Counted from the first letter of the stretch, positions 1 through 8,156 are shown. The stretch: DNA of 19,299 nt from an uncultured Oscillospiraceae bacterium (GCA_934463345.1 CAKSJL010000030.1:1-19299), one strand, 5' to 3'. The notes: a model not told the origin generated them from the sequence alone. A program made the numbers and translations.

Positions 1-342
1 TTCTAAAACTGTTCCGATAACAAGCTTGTCCGGCATAAGCCTTAGTCTGTAGACATCGCCTTCTATTCCCTTTATTGATTCCATAAGGTTTTTTCTGAGC
101 TTTCTCGGATTATACCAGTTAACAAACGCCAGTGCAACACATGCCAGCACAAGCACATAACCCATTGTTGAACCGTTTCCCTTTATTATGGAATAAATAT
201 TAGCTGCTGCCGCAATGAGCAGTATGACAGCTATTATGTTGTTTCTGGGATACACAAATCTTTTCTGAAACGAATCAAAAGCTTTCCCGAACATTTCATA
301 GGGAATACTGTACCTTCTCTCCAAAATTATTTCTTCTTCCAT
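1..342 (-). CDS. Partial two-pass membrane protein, possibly YcxB-like (C-terminus outside the window)
   Basis: An open frame runs from an ATG at 342-340 to the window edge with no stop, giving 114 N-terminal residues beginning MEEEIILERRYSIPYEMFGK. AAAGGA lies about 6 nt upstream of the ATG. After a charged N-terminus of about 25 residues come two hydrophobic segments, roughly residues 26-45 (IIAVILLIAAAANIYSII) and 51-69 (GYVLVLACVALAFVNWY), then a basic stretch (NPRKLRKNLMESIKG) and the start of what looks like a soluble domain. This topology, two adjacent membrane helices followed by a cytosolic C-terminal domain, is seen in YcxB-like proteins of Firmicutes, but I recognise no diagnostic motif and the C-terminus is missing. 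It starts 41 nt after gyrB with no visible terminator, so it may be co-transcribed with gyrB. The function is unknown. Confidence 0.7.
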   Translation of the reverse strand, partial: MEEEIILERRYSIPYEMFGKAFDSFQKRFVYPRNNIIAVILLIAAAANIYSIIKGNGSTMGYVLVLACVALAFVNWYNPRKLRKNLMESIKGIEGDVYRLRLMPDKLVIGTVLE

Positions 343-383
343 ACCTTATCCTTTCAGATATTTTAAACCAGTATGCAGCAATA

Positions 384-2352
<1,969 letters not shown>

Positions 2353-2384
2353 GCGTTTTCTCATAAAGTTTTCATTCTGAAAAT

Positions 2385-2639
2385 TCAGAGCATGTTTTTT
2401 TCTCTTTTTTTCAGCGTTGAGGCTGAAACCTGACAGACATAAACCTTTTCAATACCATTTTCCATGCATACAACAAAGCTTTTGGGCATTTCATAGGTCA
2501 CATTTACAACTCTGTTTTCTTTTTGAGCTCTTTCAAGCAGGTGACCTGTATTTTTTCCTGTAGTTGTATTTTCTATATCAAATATTCCTACGATATTGCT
2601 TTTTTTTACTACAATATCATTTCCAAGGTGAATATACAT
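2385..2639 (-). CDS. remB: Extracellular matrix regulator RemB-like protein (DUF370)
   Basis: This is an 84-residue protein with the hallmark DUF370/RemB start MYIHLGNDIVVKKSNIVGIFDIENTT. In Bacillus subtilis the homologue RemB (YaaB) sits at exactly this place, between recF and gyrB, and family members act with RemA as DNA-binding regulators of biofilm matrix genes; that role comes from the family, not from this sequence. No membrane segment or signal peptide is visible. The start codon lies only 3 nt after the recF stop and has no strong Shine-Dalgarno sequence, so translation is probably coupled to recF. Family membership is supported by sequence and synteny. The regulatory targets in this organism are unknown. 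Confidence 0.88.
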   Translation of the reverse strand: MYIHLGNDIVVKKSNIVGIFDIENTTTGKNTGHLLERAQKENRVVNVTYEMPKSFVVCMENGIEKVYVCQVSASTLKKREKNML

Positions 2640-2642
2640 AGC

Positions 2643-3764
2643 TCACGCTTCGCTAACCTTTCCATTTTCTACCGCAAAATGCTTTCCTACTACAAGACCG
2701 TTTACAGCATTTTCATTGCATGCCGTAATAAAAACCTGCATGCCCCTCACAACCTCAAAAACGAGCTTCTGACGACTTTCATCAAGCTCCCCCATAACAT
2801 CATCAAGAAGTATCACAGGAGCTTCTCTGCGGCTGCTGTAGTAGATCTCAGCCTGTCCCAGCTTTAAAACTAAAGCGGCAGTCTTTTTCTGTCCCTGTGA
2901 GCCATAGTCACGTATATTCATGCCATTTATTTTTATGGATATGTCATCCCTGTGTGCGCCATATATGGTATATCCAAGACGTATATCGTCCTCTCTTGCG
3001 TCACAAAGCTTTTTGTAATACCTTGCAACAGCATATTCTCCGCTTTTTTCGTCCTCAAGACTGCTTCCGAATATATTTGAACTGTAGGATATCTCAAGTC
3101 TCTCACGATCTCCTGTTATGCGGCTGTAGAGCTTTTGACAGCAATCGTTTAGAAGCCCAATATACTGATGGCGCAGCTGTGAGACCGCAGTCCCTATAGC
3201 GGCAACCTGCTGATCCCATACTGCAATTGTATCTGCGCCTGTACTCCCGGCTGAAACCAATTTTAAAAGCGCATTCCGCTGCATCAGCAGAGCATCATAT
3301 CGCTTGACCGTTTCAAGGTTATTAGGCTTGAGCTGACAGCTGCACAGATCGGCAAAGCTCCGCCTTTTTTCCGGACCGCCTCTTATAAGGTCTACATCGT
3401 CCGGAGTAAACACAACGCATTTGAAGCTTTCAAAAAGCCTTCCTGTACCCTTTACAGCAACGCCGTTCAAGTTTATCTTCTTTTCCTTTATGCTGTTACG
3501 GCTCATGGCATAGCTTATAATCTGATTTCTTCTTCCGTCGTTGAATCCAAGACCTATACTCATGGCTTTTTTACCTATGCCTATATACTCTCTGTCCTTT
3601 GAGCCTCTGAAGCTGCGGCAGCCTGTCATAAGCCATACTGCTTCTATAAGGTTTGTCTTGCCCTGGGCATTCATTCCGGTTACAAGGTTATACTGCGGAT
3701 GAGGTGATATAAGCACCTCTTCAAGGTTTTTAAAGCCGTCTGCCGCAAGAGATGTTACAATCAT
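2643..3764 (-). CDS. recF: DNA replication and repair protein RecF
   Basis: RecF is an SMC-like ATPase that works with RecO and RecR to load RecA on gapped DNA. The 373-residue length is normal. The N-terminus carries the RecF Walker A context ([28 protein letters not shown]), followed by the conserved [19 protein letters not shown] region. The ABC signature region is [21 protein letters not shown], and Walker B with the D-loop is [17 protein letters not shown]. The start codon overlaps the end of the upstream S4 gene by 4 nt, which implies translational coupling. It sits inside the dnaN-yaaA-recF-remB-gyrB string usual for Firmicutes. Nothing is truncated. Confidence 0.96.
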   Translation of the reverse strand: MIVTSLAADGFKNLEEVLISPHPQYNLVTGMNAQGKTNLIEAVWLMTGCRSFRGSKDREYIGIGKKAMSIGLGFNDGRRNQIISYAMSRNSIKEKKINLNGVAVKGTGRLFESFKCVVFTPDDVDLIRGGPEKRRSFADLCSCQLKPNNLETVKRYDALLMQRNALLKLVSAGSTGADTIAVWDQQVAAIGTAVSQLRHQYIGLLNDCCQKLYSRITGDRERLEISYSSNIFGSSLEDEKSGEYAVARYYKKLCDAREDDIRLGYTIYGAHRDDISIKINGMNIRDYGSQGQKKTAALVLKLGQAEIYYSSRREAPVILLDDVMGELDESRQKLVFEVVRGMQVFITACNENAVNGLVVGKHFAVENGKVSEA

Positions 3765-3979
3765 AGCACTTTTATGATGAACTTTTCTACTGAAACCTCA
3801 TCACCGCTTCTTATCTTTTTTCCTCTCATGGTACAGACTTCGCCGTTTACACTTACTGCACCGTTTTGTATCAGCTCTTTTGCAAATCCGCCGGTATCGG
3901 TAAGACCTGCAAATTTAAGCAGTGAGTCGAGCTTTATATATTCGGTTTTAATACTGGTTTCGATAATTTCCTTATCCAT
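3761..3979 (-). CDS. yaaA: S4-domain RNA-binding protein YaaA
   Basis: This is a 72-residue protein consisting almost entirely of one S4-like RNA-binding fold ([47 protein letters not shown]). The G-F-A-K-x-L-I-x-x-G-x-V-x-V-N-G-E pattern is the family hallmark. Orthologues lie between dnaN and recF throughout the Firmicutes and are known as YaaA or RlbA; the precise role is not settled, and rRNA or ribosome association is the usual inference. AAGGAG lies upstream of the ATG. It follows dnaN by 10 nt and overlaps recF by 4 nt, so it is part of the same transcript. The name here denotes the Bacillus S4-domain YaaA, not the unrelated E. coli YaaA. Confidence 0.9.
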   Translation of the reverse strand: MDKEIIETSIKTEYIKLDSLLKFAGLTDTGGFAKELIQNGAVSVNGEVCTMRGKKIRSGDEVSVEKFIIKVL

Positions 3980-3989
3980 CAGCTTCTCC

Positions 3990-5102
3990 TTATCCTCTTA
4001 TCTGAATAGGCATGACAATAAAAGTAAAGCTGTTGCCCTCCATCGGGACTATTTTGACAGCTCTGTTTGCACCGGTCATCTGTATTCTTACCTTGTCAGT
4101 TTCAGCCGCCTTTATAGCGTCAAGCAAATATTTGTTATTAAATCCTATTACGACGCTCTCGCCGGATATTTCAGCAGGTATGCTGTCCTCAAGCTTTCCT
4201 ACAGCCGTACGGCAGCTTACTTTTATTTGTCCGCCCTCAAAGCAGCACTTTACCGGAGCCTTGTTTTTCTCACTCAGAAGCAGAGAGCATCTGTCAAGAC
4301 AGTGTATGATATCACTCGTATTTACAACAGCTTCCGTTTTGAATTCCTGTGGAATGCTGTTTTTGTAGGCATGAAATTCGCCTTCAAGCAGACGTGTGAA
4401 TATTCTGTAGCCGTTTACTTCTATTGAAACGTATTTTTTGTCCACATAAATATCGCATTCATTTTCGGCGTCATCTTTTAAGAGCCTTGCAGCTTCCAGA
4501 AGAGCTTTCGACGGAACTACAAAATAATACTTTTCACCTCCGGCGATAGCTTCATGACGTATTGCAAGCCTGAAATTATCAATTGCTACCATATTGAAAC
4601 CACCGTTTTCTATATCAAAAAGTTCACCTGTCAGTATAGGCTTCGTATCAAGCAGAGAGGCAGCATAATTTGTCTGGGTTATCATGCTTTTAAGCGTTTC
4701 CTGATTTAAGGATATTTTTCTTTCGTCTGATATTTCAGGAAGTGCAGGATACTCTTCAGCGCTTATTGCCGATATCTGATACTCAGCGTTTCCTCCGCTT
4801 ATTTTCATGTTGAGGTTTTCATCAACCTCGAATATAACGTTTTCGGAAGGCATTCTTCTTGTTATCTCACTGAACAGACGTGAATTCAGGACAATTTCTC
4901 CGCTGTCCTGTGACTGAACATTTATAACTGTAGTGATTCCGATTTCAAGATCGTAGCCTGTAAGCTCAAGCTTGTCAGAATCAAGAAGTATCCTTATTCC
5001 TTCAAGTGCAGGTATTGTGGATTTTGAAGATACTGCCTTTGAAACGTTTCCGATTGCTGTGCAGATTTCATCCTTTGCACAGATAAATTTTATAGGGTTC
5101 AT
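3990..5102 (-). CDS. dnaN: DNA polymerase III beta subunit (sliding clamp)
   Basis: DnaN forms the homodimeric ring that tethers DNA polymerase III and many repair enzymes to DNA. The protein is 370 residues with the expected three-domain clamp layout. The start ([38 protein letters not shown]), the central EYPALPEI and the C-terminal [12 protein letters not shown] (the family usually ends in a MP(I/M)R-like tail) identify it. AAAGGA precedes the ATG at 5102. It is the first gene after the dnaN-dnaA gap and heads yaaA-recF-remB-gyrB. A 36-bp dyad at 5138-5173 lies just ahead of it and could affect its expression. Confidence 0.97.
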   Translation of the reverse strand: MNPIKFICAKDEICTAIGNVSKAVSSKSTIPALEGIRILLDSDKLELTGYDLEIGITTVINVQSQDSGEIVLNSRLFSEITRRMPSENVIFEVDENLNMKISGGNAEYQISAISAEEYPALPEISDERKISLNQETLKSMITQTNYAASLLDTKPILTGELFDIENGGFNMVAIDNFRLAIRHEAIAGGEKYYFVVPSKALLEAARLLKDDAENECDIYVDKKYVSIEVNGYRIFTRLLEGEFHAYKNSIPQEFKTEAVVNTSDIIHCLDRCSLLLSEKNKAPVKCCFEGGQIKVSCRTAVGKLEDSIPAEISGESVVIGFNNKYLLDAIKAAETDKVRIQMTGANRAVKIVPMEGNSFTFIVMPIQIRG

Positions 5103-5137
5103 TTTAATTCCTTTCTATCAAGTTTTATTCAGATGAG

Positions 5138-5173
5138 ATTTATACAGAATGTAAATTTACTGTCTGTATAAAT
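5138..5173. repeat. 36-bp near-perfect palindrome in the dnaN leader or promoter
   Basis: Arms ATTTATACAGA (5138-5148) and TCTGTATAAAT (5163-5173) are exact reverse complements. Between them lies GTAAATTTAC (5151-5160), itself a perfect palindrome with the same centre at 5155.5. Only two base pairs (5149/5162 and 5150/5161) break the symmetry, so 32 of 36 bases match. It ends 36 bp upstream of the dnaN start codon. It could be an operator, a hairpin in the dnaN leader, or a structural part of the origin; the sequence alone does not decide. Confidence 0.75.
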
Positions 5174-5203
5174 TAACAGGTGGTGATTTTGAGTTGTCTG
5201 ATG

Positions 5204-5226
5204 TTATTAATATTATATATTATTAA
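5204..5226. promoter_or_regulatory. AT-only tract, candidate DNA unwinding element
   Basis: Twenty-three consecutive A/T bases lie directly left of the TAG ladder and the first DnaA-box-like site. Low duplex stability next to a DnaA-trio is the usual position of the unwinding element. Function is inferred from position and composition only. Confidence 0.65.
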
Positions 5227-5227
5227 G

Positions 5228-5258
5228 TAATAGTTATAGTAGTAGTGCCTGTTGAGTT
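5228..5258 (+). promoter_or_regulatory. DnaA-trio-like ladder with adjacent DnaA box
   Basis: Read in triplets back from 5245, the plus strand shows TAG (5243), TAG (5240), TAG (5237), TTA (5234), TAG (5231) and TAA (5228). A GC-containing TGCC follows at 5246-5249, then TGTTGAGTT at 5250-5258, a DnaA-box-like 9-mer in the same orientation as TGTGGATAA. In B. subtilis the DnaA-trio is a run of 3'-GAT-5' triplets placed between a DnaA box with a GC patch and the unwinding element, with the same polarity. All parts are here in that order. Confidence 0.7.
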
Positions 5259-5602
5259 GTTTAGTAAACTTAAAAAGTCCGAAAACAACAGCCTTTGAGC
5301 AGAAAAAGTTTTCAGTGTGGAGGTGTTGATTTTTTTTTGAATGTGTTTAAATTAAAATTGGGTGTTGTATCTGTTGATAAAATGTGCGTTGAAAGTTGAT
5401 TTTATGGGGATTTTCCTGTTGAATTATAATTTTGTGTCAACATTATGTTGATTGTTGAAAATATAAAACTTTTGAAACCTGTTTTTACTTTGACGTATAA
5501 ACTTTGAAGATATCTGAATAAATGTATTCCACATCACTTTCAACACTGTGTTGAAAACACGGTTGAAAAGCGTTCAATGTTAATAGTTATCAAGATTCAA
5601 CA
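5250..5602. promoter_or_regulatory. DnaA-box cluster between dnaN and dnaA, TGTTGAA-type
   Basis: The 7-mer TGTTGAA, on either strand, occurs at 5417-5423, 5453-5459, 5539-5545, 5549-5555 and 5596-5602. Near matches TGTTGAT or TGTTGAG start at 5250, 5324, 5372 and 5446; GTGTCAACA lies at 5434-5442; CGTTGAAAG starts at 5387 and GGTTGAAAA at 5561. The copies at 5538-5556 form a 19-nt dyad (TTTCAACAC-T-GTGTTGAAA). The canonical TTATCCACA is absent; the closest relative is TATTCCACA at 5525-5533. Clustering flanking dnaA strongly suggests DnaA boxes of altered sequence, but binding is not shown. Confidence 0.7.
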
Positions 5603-5607
5603 GCTGA

Positions 5608-6966
5608 TCAGACATTGCTTCTGTCCTTTATATTTTTTATAAGATCATCTACCAGTTCTTTTAAATGCGGATCTTTTTTTATGCTTGCCGAAACATTGTT
5701 AACTGCATATACAATCGTTGAGTGGTCACGTCCGCCGAATTCAACGCCTATTGAGGCAAGAGGCATCTGTGTTATTTCTCTGACTACATAAATTGCTATT
5801 TTTCTCGCATTTGAAACAGCTGAGGCCCTTTTAGCAGAACGGATATCCTCTGGTGTTACGCCGTAAACATTTGCAACCTCGGCAATAATTTTTTCTACTG
5901 TTATTGGAAGTGGCTGGTCATCGTTTAAAATGTCCCTGATAACACTCTGTGCCATTGAAATTGAAGGCTGACTTCCGGCGTAATGATTAAGCGCCTTCAA
6001 TTTTTTTACTGCTCCCTCAAGCTGACGAATATTTGATTTGAGCTTATTTGCTATAAATTGTGCGACGTCATCCGGGATTTTCAGATCGAGAAGTTCTGCC
6101 TTTCGGTTAATTATAGCCATTCTTGTCTCAAAATCTGGGGTGTTTATATCGGCAATAAGACCGGATTCAAATCTTGAACGGATCCTGTCCTCAAGAGTCT
6201 TGATTGCTTTCGGAGGACGGTCTGATGTAAGAACGATCTGCTTGCCGTCCTGATAAAGTGCATTGAACGTATGGAAAAATTCTTCCTGTGTACTGTTTTT
6301 TCCGGCTATGAACTGGATATCGTCCACAAGCAGGATATCTGCGCTTCTGTATTTATCATGAAACTGGGATGTACTGTTTGTCTGGATCGCATTTATAATT
6401 TCACTCGAAAATGTTTCACCAGTTACATAAATAATATTGAGGTCATTGTTCTTTTCTTTCATCTCATTTGCTGTTGCAGTTATAAGGTGAGTTTTTCCAA
6501 GACCGGACGGACCGTATATGAAAAGAGGATTATATACCATTCCGCCCCCTCCGTCAGCGACCGCTTTGCAGGCAGCATAAGCAAATTCATTCGAGCTGCC
6601 TACAATAAATGTGTCAAATGTATAGTCATATTTTGCATATTCATATGTCTTTTCAAGCTGGTGGTGCTTTTCCTCAAGCTCCTCGAAAGTAATAGGTTTG
6701 CTGACCTGCATCTCCTCCGGAACTATTATTTCAAGCTCTGCTTTGAAGCCGAGGGTTGCCTGAAGCGCTTTTTCCAGAAGATCTCCGTAGTTTGCTATTA
6801 CAACCCCTCTCTGGAAATCAGAATCGACCCTGAATACAGCCTTGTTTCCTTCAAGCTTTACGGGCTTCAGGGTTTTTATCCAGAGCTTTATTGCAACGTC
6901 ACCAATTTCACCGACCTCCCGGCAGTAATCGATCACCAGATTAAATACCTCTTCAAAGGAATTCAT
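5608..6966 (-). CDS. dnaA: Chromosomal replication initiator DnaA
   Basis: DnaA is the AAA+ ATPase that binds DnaA boxes, opens oriC and loads the replicative helicase. The protein is 452 residues. Domain I occupies roughly residues 1-80 and a short linker follows. Walker A is GPSGLGKTH (152-160), Walker B is ILLVDDIQFI (211-220), and the box VII arginine region is RIRSRFESG (261-269). The C-terminal helix-turn-helix domain ends in GGRDHST (411-417). GGAGG stands upstream of the ATG at 6966. Compared by eye with E. coli DnaA domain IV, base-contacting positions differ: K389 stands for Q408, A404 for P423 and S416 for T435, while R399, R407, D433, H434 and T436 equivalents are kept. The gene is flanked on both sides by unusual TGTTGAA-type boxes and probably represses its own promoter. 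Confidence 0.98.
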   Translation of the reverse strand: MNSFEEVFNLVIDYCREVGEIGDVAIKLWIKTLKPVKLEGNKAVFRVDSDFQRGVVIANYGDLLEKALQATLGFKAELEIIVPEEMQVSKPITFEELEEKHHQLEKTYEYAKYDYTFDTFIVGSSNEFAYAACKAVADGGGGMVYNPLFIYGPSGLGKTHLITATANEMKEKNNDLNIIYVTGETFSSEIINAIQTNSTSQFHDKYRSADILLVDDIQFIAGKNSTQEEFFHTFNALYQDGKQIVLTSDRPPKAIKTLEDRIRSRFESGLIADINTPDFETRMAIINRKAELLDLKIPDDVAQFIANKLKSNIRQLEGAVKKLKALNHYAGSQPSISMAQSVIRDILNDDQPLPITVEKIIAEVANVYGVTPEDIRSAKRASAVSNARKIAIYVVREITQMPLASIGVEFGGRDHSTIVYAVNNVSASIKKDPHLKELVDDLIKNIKDRSNV

Positions 6967-7046
6967 TTTTATTTCCTCCTGACTTTAAGGCATGAAAAAA
7001 TTTTTAGTCGATATCGTCTTTAAACAACGTTTTTTATATTTGCTTT

Positions 7047-7330
7047 CATTCAACATCTGTTGAACTGGTGCTGTTTAATTATGTGAATAGCATTGCGGAA
7101 TATTTTCTCTCAACAGTGCGTTTTATCAGCTTTCAACAGCCGCCGGCAGTTTATAATCCCGACATTTTTCATCCTGAGTTTTTTACAATTAATAATAGTA
7201 TAACATGAAATGTTGAAAAGTGCAAGAGTGGTTGAGAAAAGTGTTGAATAATTTTTAGGTGTTGAAATGGTGTTTATAAATTTTCAGGGTCTGAATTTAC
7301 CGGTGAACAGTCAGAATTTGCTGTTGAAAT
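7047..7330. promoter_or_regulatory. DnaA-box cluster upstream of dnaA, TGTTGAA-type
   Basis: TGTTGAA on either strand occurs at 7049-7055, 7058-7064, 7132-7138, 7211-7217, 7242-7248, 7260-7266 and 7322-7328, with weaker relatives CTCTCAACA (7107-7115) and GGTTGAGAA (7230-7238). The first pair forms an inverted repeat TTCAACA-TC-TGTTGAA. This matches the second, upstream half of bipartite Firmicute origins (incA/B-like). It fills most of the 565-bp gap 6967-7531, which otherwise holds only the divergent dnaA and rpmH promoters and the rpmH leader. Confidence 0.7.
7197..7225 (-). promoter_or_regulatory. Candidate dnaA promoter overlapping a DnaA box
   Basis: On the minus strand TTGCAC (7225-7220) is followed after 17 nt by TATACT (7202-7197). 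The spacer contains TTTTCAACA (7219-7211), one of the best DnaA-box-like sites. The -35 is weak (TTG conserved only). If this is the promoter, DnaA bound at the box would cover RNA polymerase contacts, giving the autorepression known for dnaA in other bacteria. The leader would be about 220 nt. Confidence 0.45.
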
Positions 7331-7393
7331 TATCAAAAATACGTGCGGAATTTCCTGTGTGAACGGGTTCTAATAGTAAATAATAAAAAATAC

Positions 7394-7422
7394 TTGACAA
7401 GCTATGATTTATCATGTATAAT
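7394..7422 (+). promoter_or_regulatory. Strong sigma-70/SigA promoter for rpmH
   Basis: A perfect TTGACA (7394-7399), 17-nt spacer and perfect TATAAT (7417-7422) lie about 110 bp upstream of rpmH. The spacer holds a small dyad, ATGAT-TT-ATCAT (7404-7415). Consensus in both hexamers fits a highly expressed ribosomal protein gene. Confidence 0.92.
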
Positions 7423-7433
7423 TTATTGGTACA

Positions 7434-7458
7434 GAAAAAATGCGGTTTGCGTTTTTTC
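7434..7458 (+). ncRNA. Hairpin in the rpmH leader
   Basis: GAAAAAATGC (7434-7443) can pair with GCGTTTTTTC (7449-7458) through ten pairs, one of them G-U, around a 5-nt loop. It begins within a few bases of the expected transcript start. A T-run on the right arm gives it a mild terminator look, but the stem is mostly A-U. It may stabilise the rpmH mRNA 5' end or attenuate; the role is not shown. Confidence 0.45.
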
Positions 7459-7531
7459 GTGATGTTTTAACAAATACGCATGCTTTTGCTTTGCGTTTTA
7501 CTTCATTATTGTCGGGAGGAGGAACGTCGGA

Positions 7532-7666
7532 ATGAAAAGAACATACCAGCCTAAGAAGCTTCACAGAAAGAAGGAGCATGGTTTCCGTAAGAGAATGTCA
7601 ACTTCAAACGGAAGAAAGGTTCTTGCTCGCAGAAGAGCAAAGGGCAGAGCGAGACTTAGTCACTAA
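7532..7666 (+). CDS. rpmH: 50S ribosomal protein L34
   Basis: This is a 44-residue, highly basic protein beginning [20 protein letters not shown] and ending KGRARLSH, which is the complete L34 signature and normal length. L34 is an rRNA-binding protein of the large subunit. GGGAGGAGG lies upstream of the ATG at a normal distance. It is transcribed from a consensus promoter (7394-7422), divergently from dnaA, as in nearly all bacteria. A hairpin at 7674-7696 follows its stop, so at least part of its transcription probably ends before rnpA. Confidence 0.98.
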   Translation: MKRTYQPKKLHRKKEHGFRKRMSTSNGRKVLARRRAKGRARLSH

Positions 7667-7673
7667 AATAAGC

Positions 7674-7706
7674 AGACCACATTTTTCTTGTGGTCTTTTG
7701 TTTTAA
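7674..7706 (+). terminator. Rho-independent terminator after rpmH
   Basis: AGACCACA (7674-7681) pairs with TGTGGTCT (7689-7696) around a 7-nt loop, followed by the T-rich tail TTTGTTTT. The T-run is interrupted by G, so some read-through to rnpA is likely. Confidence 0.75.
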
Positions 7707-7707
7707 A

Positions 7708-7760
7708 GGCAGTGCTCTGTTTGCTGAAAATGAATTTCGGCTTTAAAACAGAGCAGCGCC
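7708..7760 (+). repeat. Long-stem inverted repeat downstream of rpmH
   Basis: TGCTCTGTTT (7713-7722) and AAACAGAGCA (7746-7755) are exact reverse complements. After a 2x2 internal loop the outer bases GGC (7708-7710) and GCC (7758-7760) also pair. The loop is 23 nt. It follows directly on the rpmH terminator and may be a back-up 3' structure or part of the repeat-rich gap. Confidence 0.6.
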
Positions 7761-7768
7761 ATGCTTGT

Positions 7769-7998
7769 ATTTTAAAGTGCATAAGAAGATCAGAAAGCAT
7801 AGATCCTCAAACTTCGAATATAACCTATTTGCAGGTTTATGATCATTTTCTCCACGTATTTTGCTTTTTGGTTAGAATGGTGTTTGAATGTTGTACGGCA
7901 CTGATAATTTTCATGTCGTTTCCTTTTGTATAATTGCTTATTTTTTTTCAACCAGAAAAATGACTTTCCTTTTTATAGATTCTTATGCACTTTAAAAT
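7769..7998. repeat. 230-bp segment bounded by 19-bp perfect inverted repeats
   Basis: ATTTTAAAGTGCATAAGAA (7769-7787) is the exact reverse complement of 7980-7998. The 192 bp between contains no credible gene. One weak coding frame crosses it but lacks a ribosome binding site and starts inside the rpmH terminator. The arrangement resembles a small non-autonomous element (MITE-like) or a long-range RNA stem. No clear target-site duplication was found: TA precedes the left end at 7768-7769 and TA follows at 7999-8000, one base out of register. Confidence 0.6.
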
Positions 7999-8004
7999 TA
8001 TTTT

Positions 8005-8128
8005 CATAGCCAGGCTATGGAAGTATCGTAAGCTTGAGTGAAAATCAAGGAAGCTTTAAGGCATCTGACGCATAATTTTTGTGGCGATGCTGCCTTGATC
8101 CTGACGCTTATCTATCTTGTCAGGATTA
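8005..8128 (+). ncRNA. Candidate structured leader of the rnpA operon
   Basis: Several stems follow in series: CATAGCC-A-GGCTATG (8005-8019); AAGCTT (8030-8035) with AAGCTT (8051-8056); AAGGCA (8058-8063) with TGCCTT (8091-8096), or alternatively GCATC (8061-8065) with GATGC (8086-8090); and ATCCTGAC (8098-8105) with GTCAGGAT (8119-8126), extendable by a G-U and a U-A pair. The last stem ends about 30 nt before the rnpA start. The mutually exclusive pairings are suggestive of regulation, but I recognise no known riboswitch. Confidence 0.4.
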
Positions 8129-8156
8129 TAATTCCTTAAAATACGGCAGAAAAGAT

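Larger units (their letters stand above)
5103..5607. other. oriC: dnaA-dnaN intergenic region: probable unwinding half of oriC
   Basis: This 505-bp gene-free stretch holds, from left to right, the dnaN leader with its palindrome, an AT-only tract (5204-5226), a TAG-rich trinucleotide ladder (5228-5245), and a cluster of TGTTGA-type 9-mers up to the end of dnaA. In Firmicutes the DNA unwinding element lies between dnaA and dnaN (the incC region of B. subtilis), and the arrangement here fits that. No convincing open reading frame and no canonical TTATCCACA box were found. Assignment as oriC rests on synteny plus motif clustering; GC-skew change or replication mapping was not available. Confidence 0.85.
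7667..8156. other. 490-bp rpmH-rnpA gap, repeat-rich
   Basis: The gap is long for this gene pair, which in Firmicutes is commonly separated by about 100-200 bp. It contains the rpmH terminator, a long-stem inverted repeat (7708-7760), the 19-bp inverted repeat pair (7769-7998) and a run of hairpins (8005-8128) close to rnpA. TATAAT at 7929-7934 is a possible -10 for rnpA but no -35 fits it. I see no gene. Confidence 0.7.

Noticed and set aside
3774..4427. Long plus-strand open frame (217 codons) antisense to yaaA and dnaN
   Set aside because: It lies entirely opposite well-identified genes, has no ribosome binding site and no family resemblance. It is a shadow of codon use on the other strand.
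5525..5533. TATTCCACA as a canonical DnaA box
   Set aside because: It differs from TTATCCACA at two positions and is the only such match in the gap, so it is not counted as a canonical box.
6271..7023. Plus-strand open frame of 250 codons antisense to dnaA
   Set aside because: It mirrors the dnaA reading frame, is rich in Cys/Phe/Tyr as antisense frames often are, and has no ribosome binding site.
7688..7933. 81-codon plus-strand frame in the rpmH-rnpA gap
   Set aside because: It begins inside the rpmH terminator hairpin, lacks a Shine-Dalgarno sequence and crosses inverted repeats. Composition is not protein-like.
8079..8156. 26-residue N-terminal extension of RnpA
   Set aside because: It is encoded by predicted hairpin sequence and does not resemble the family; MLYTETINKNKDF is the usual start.
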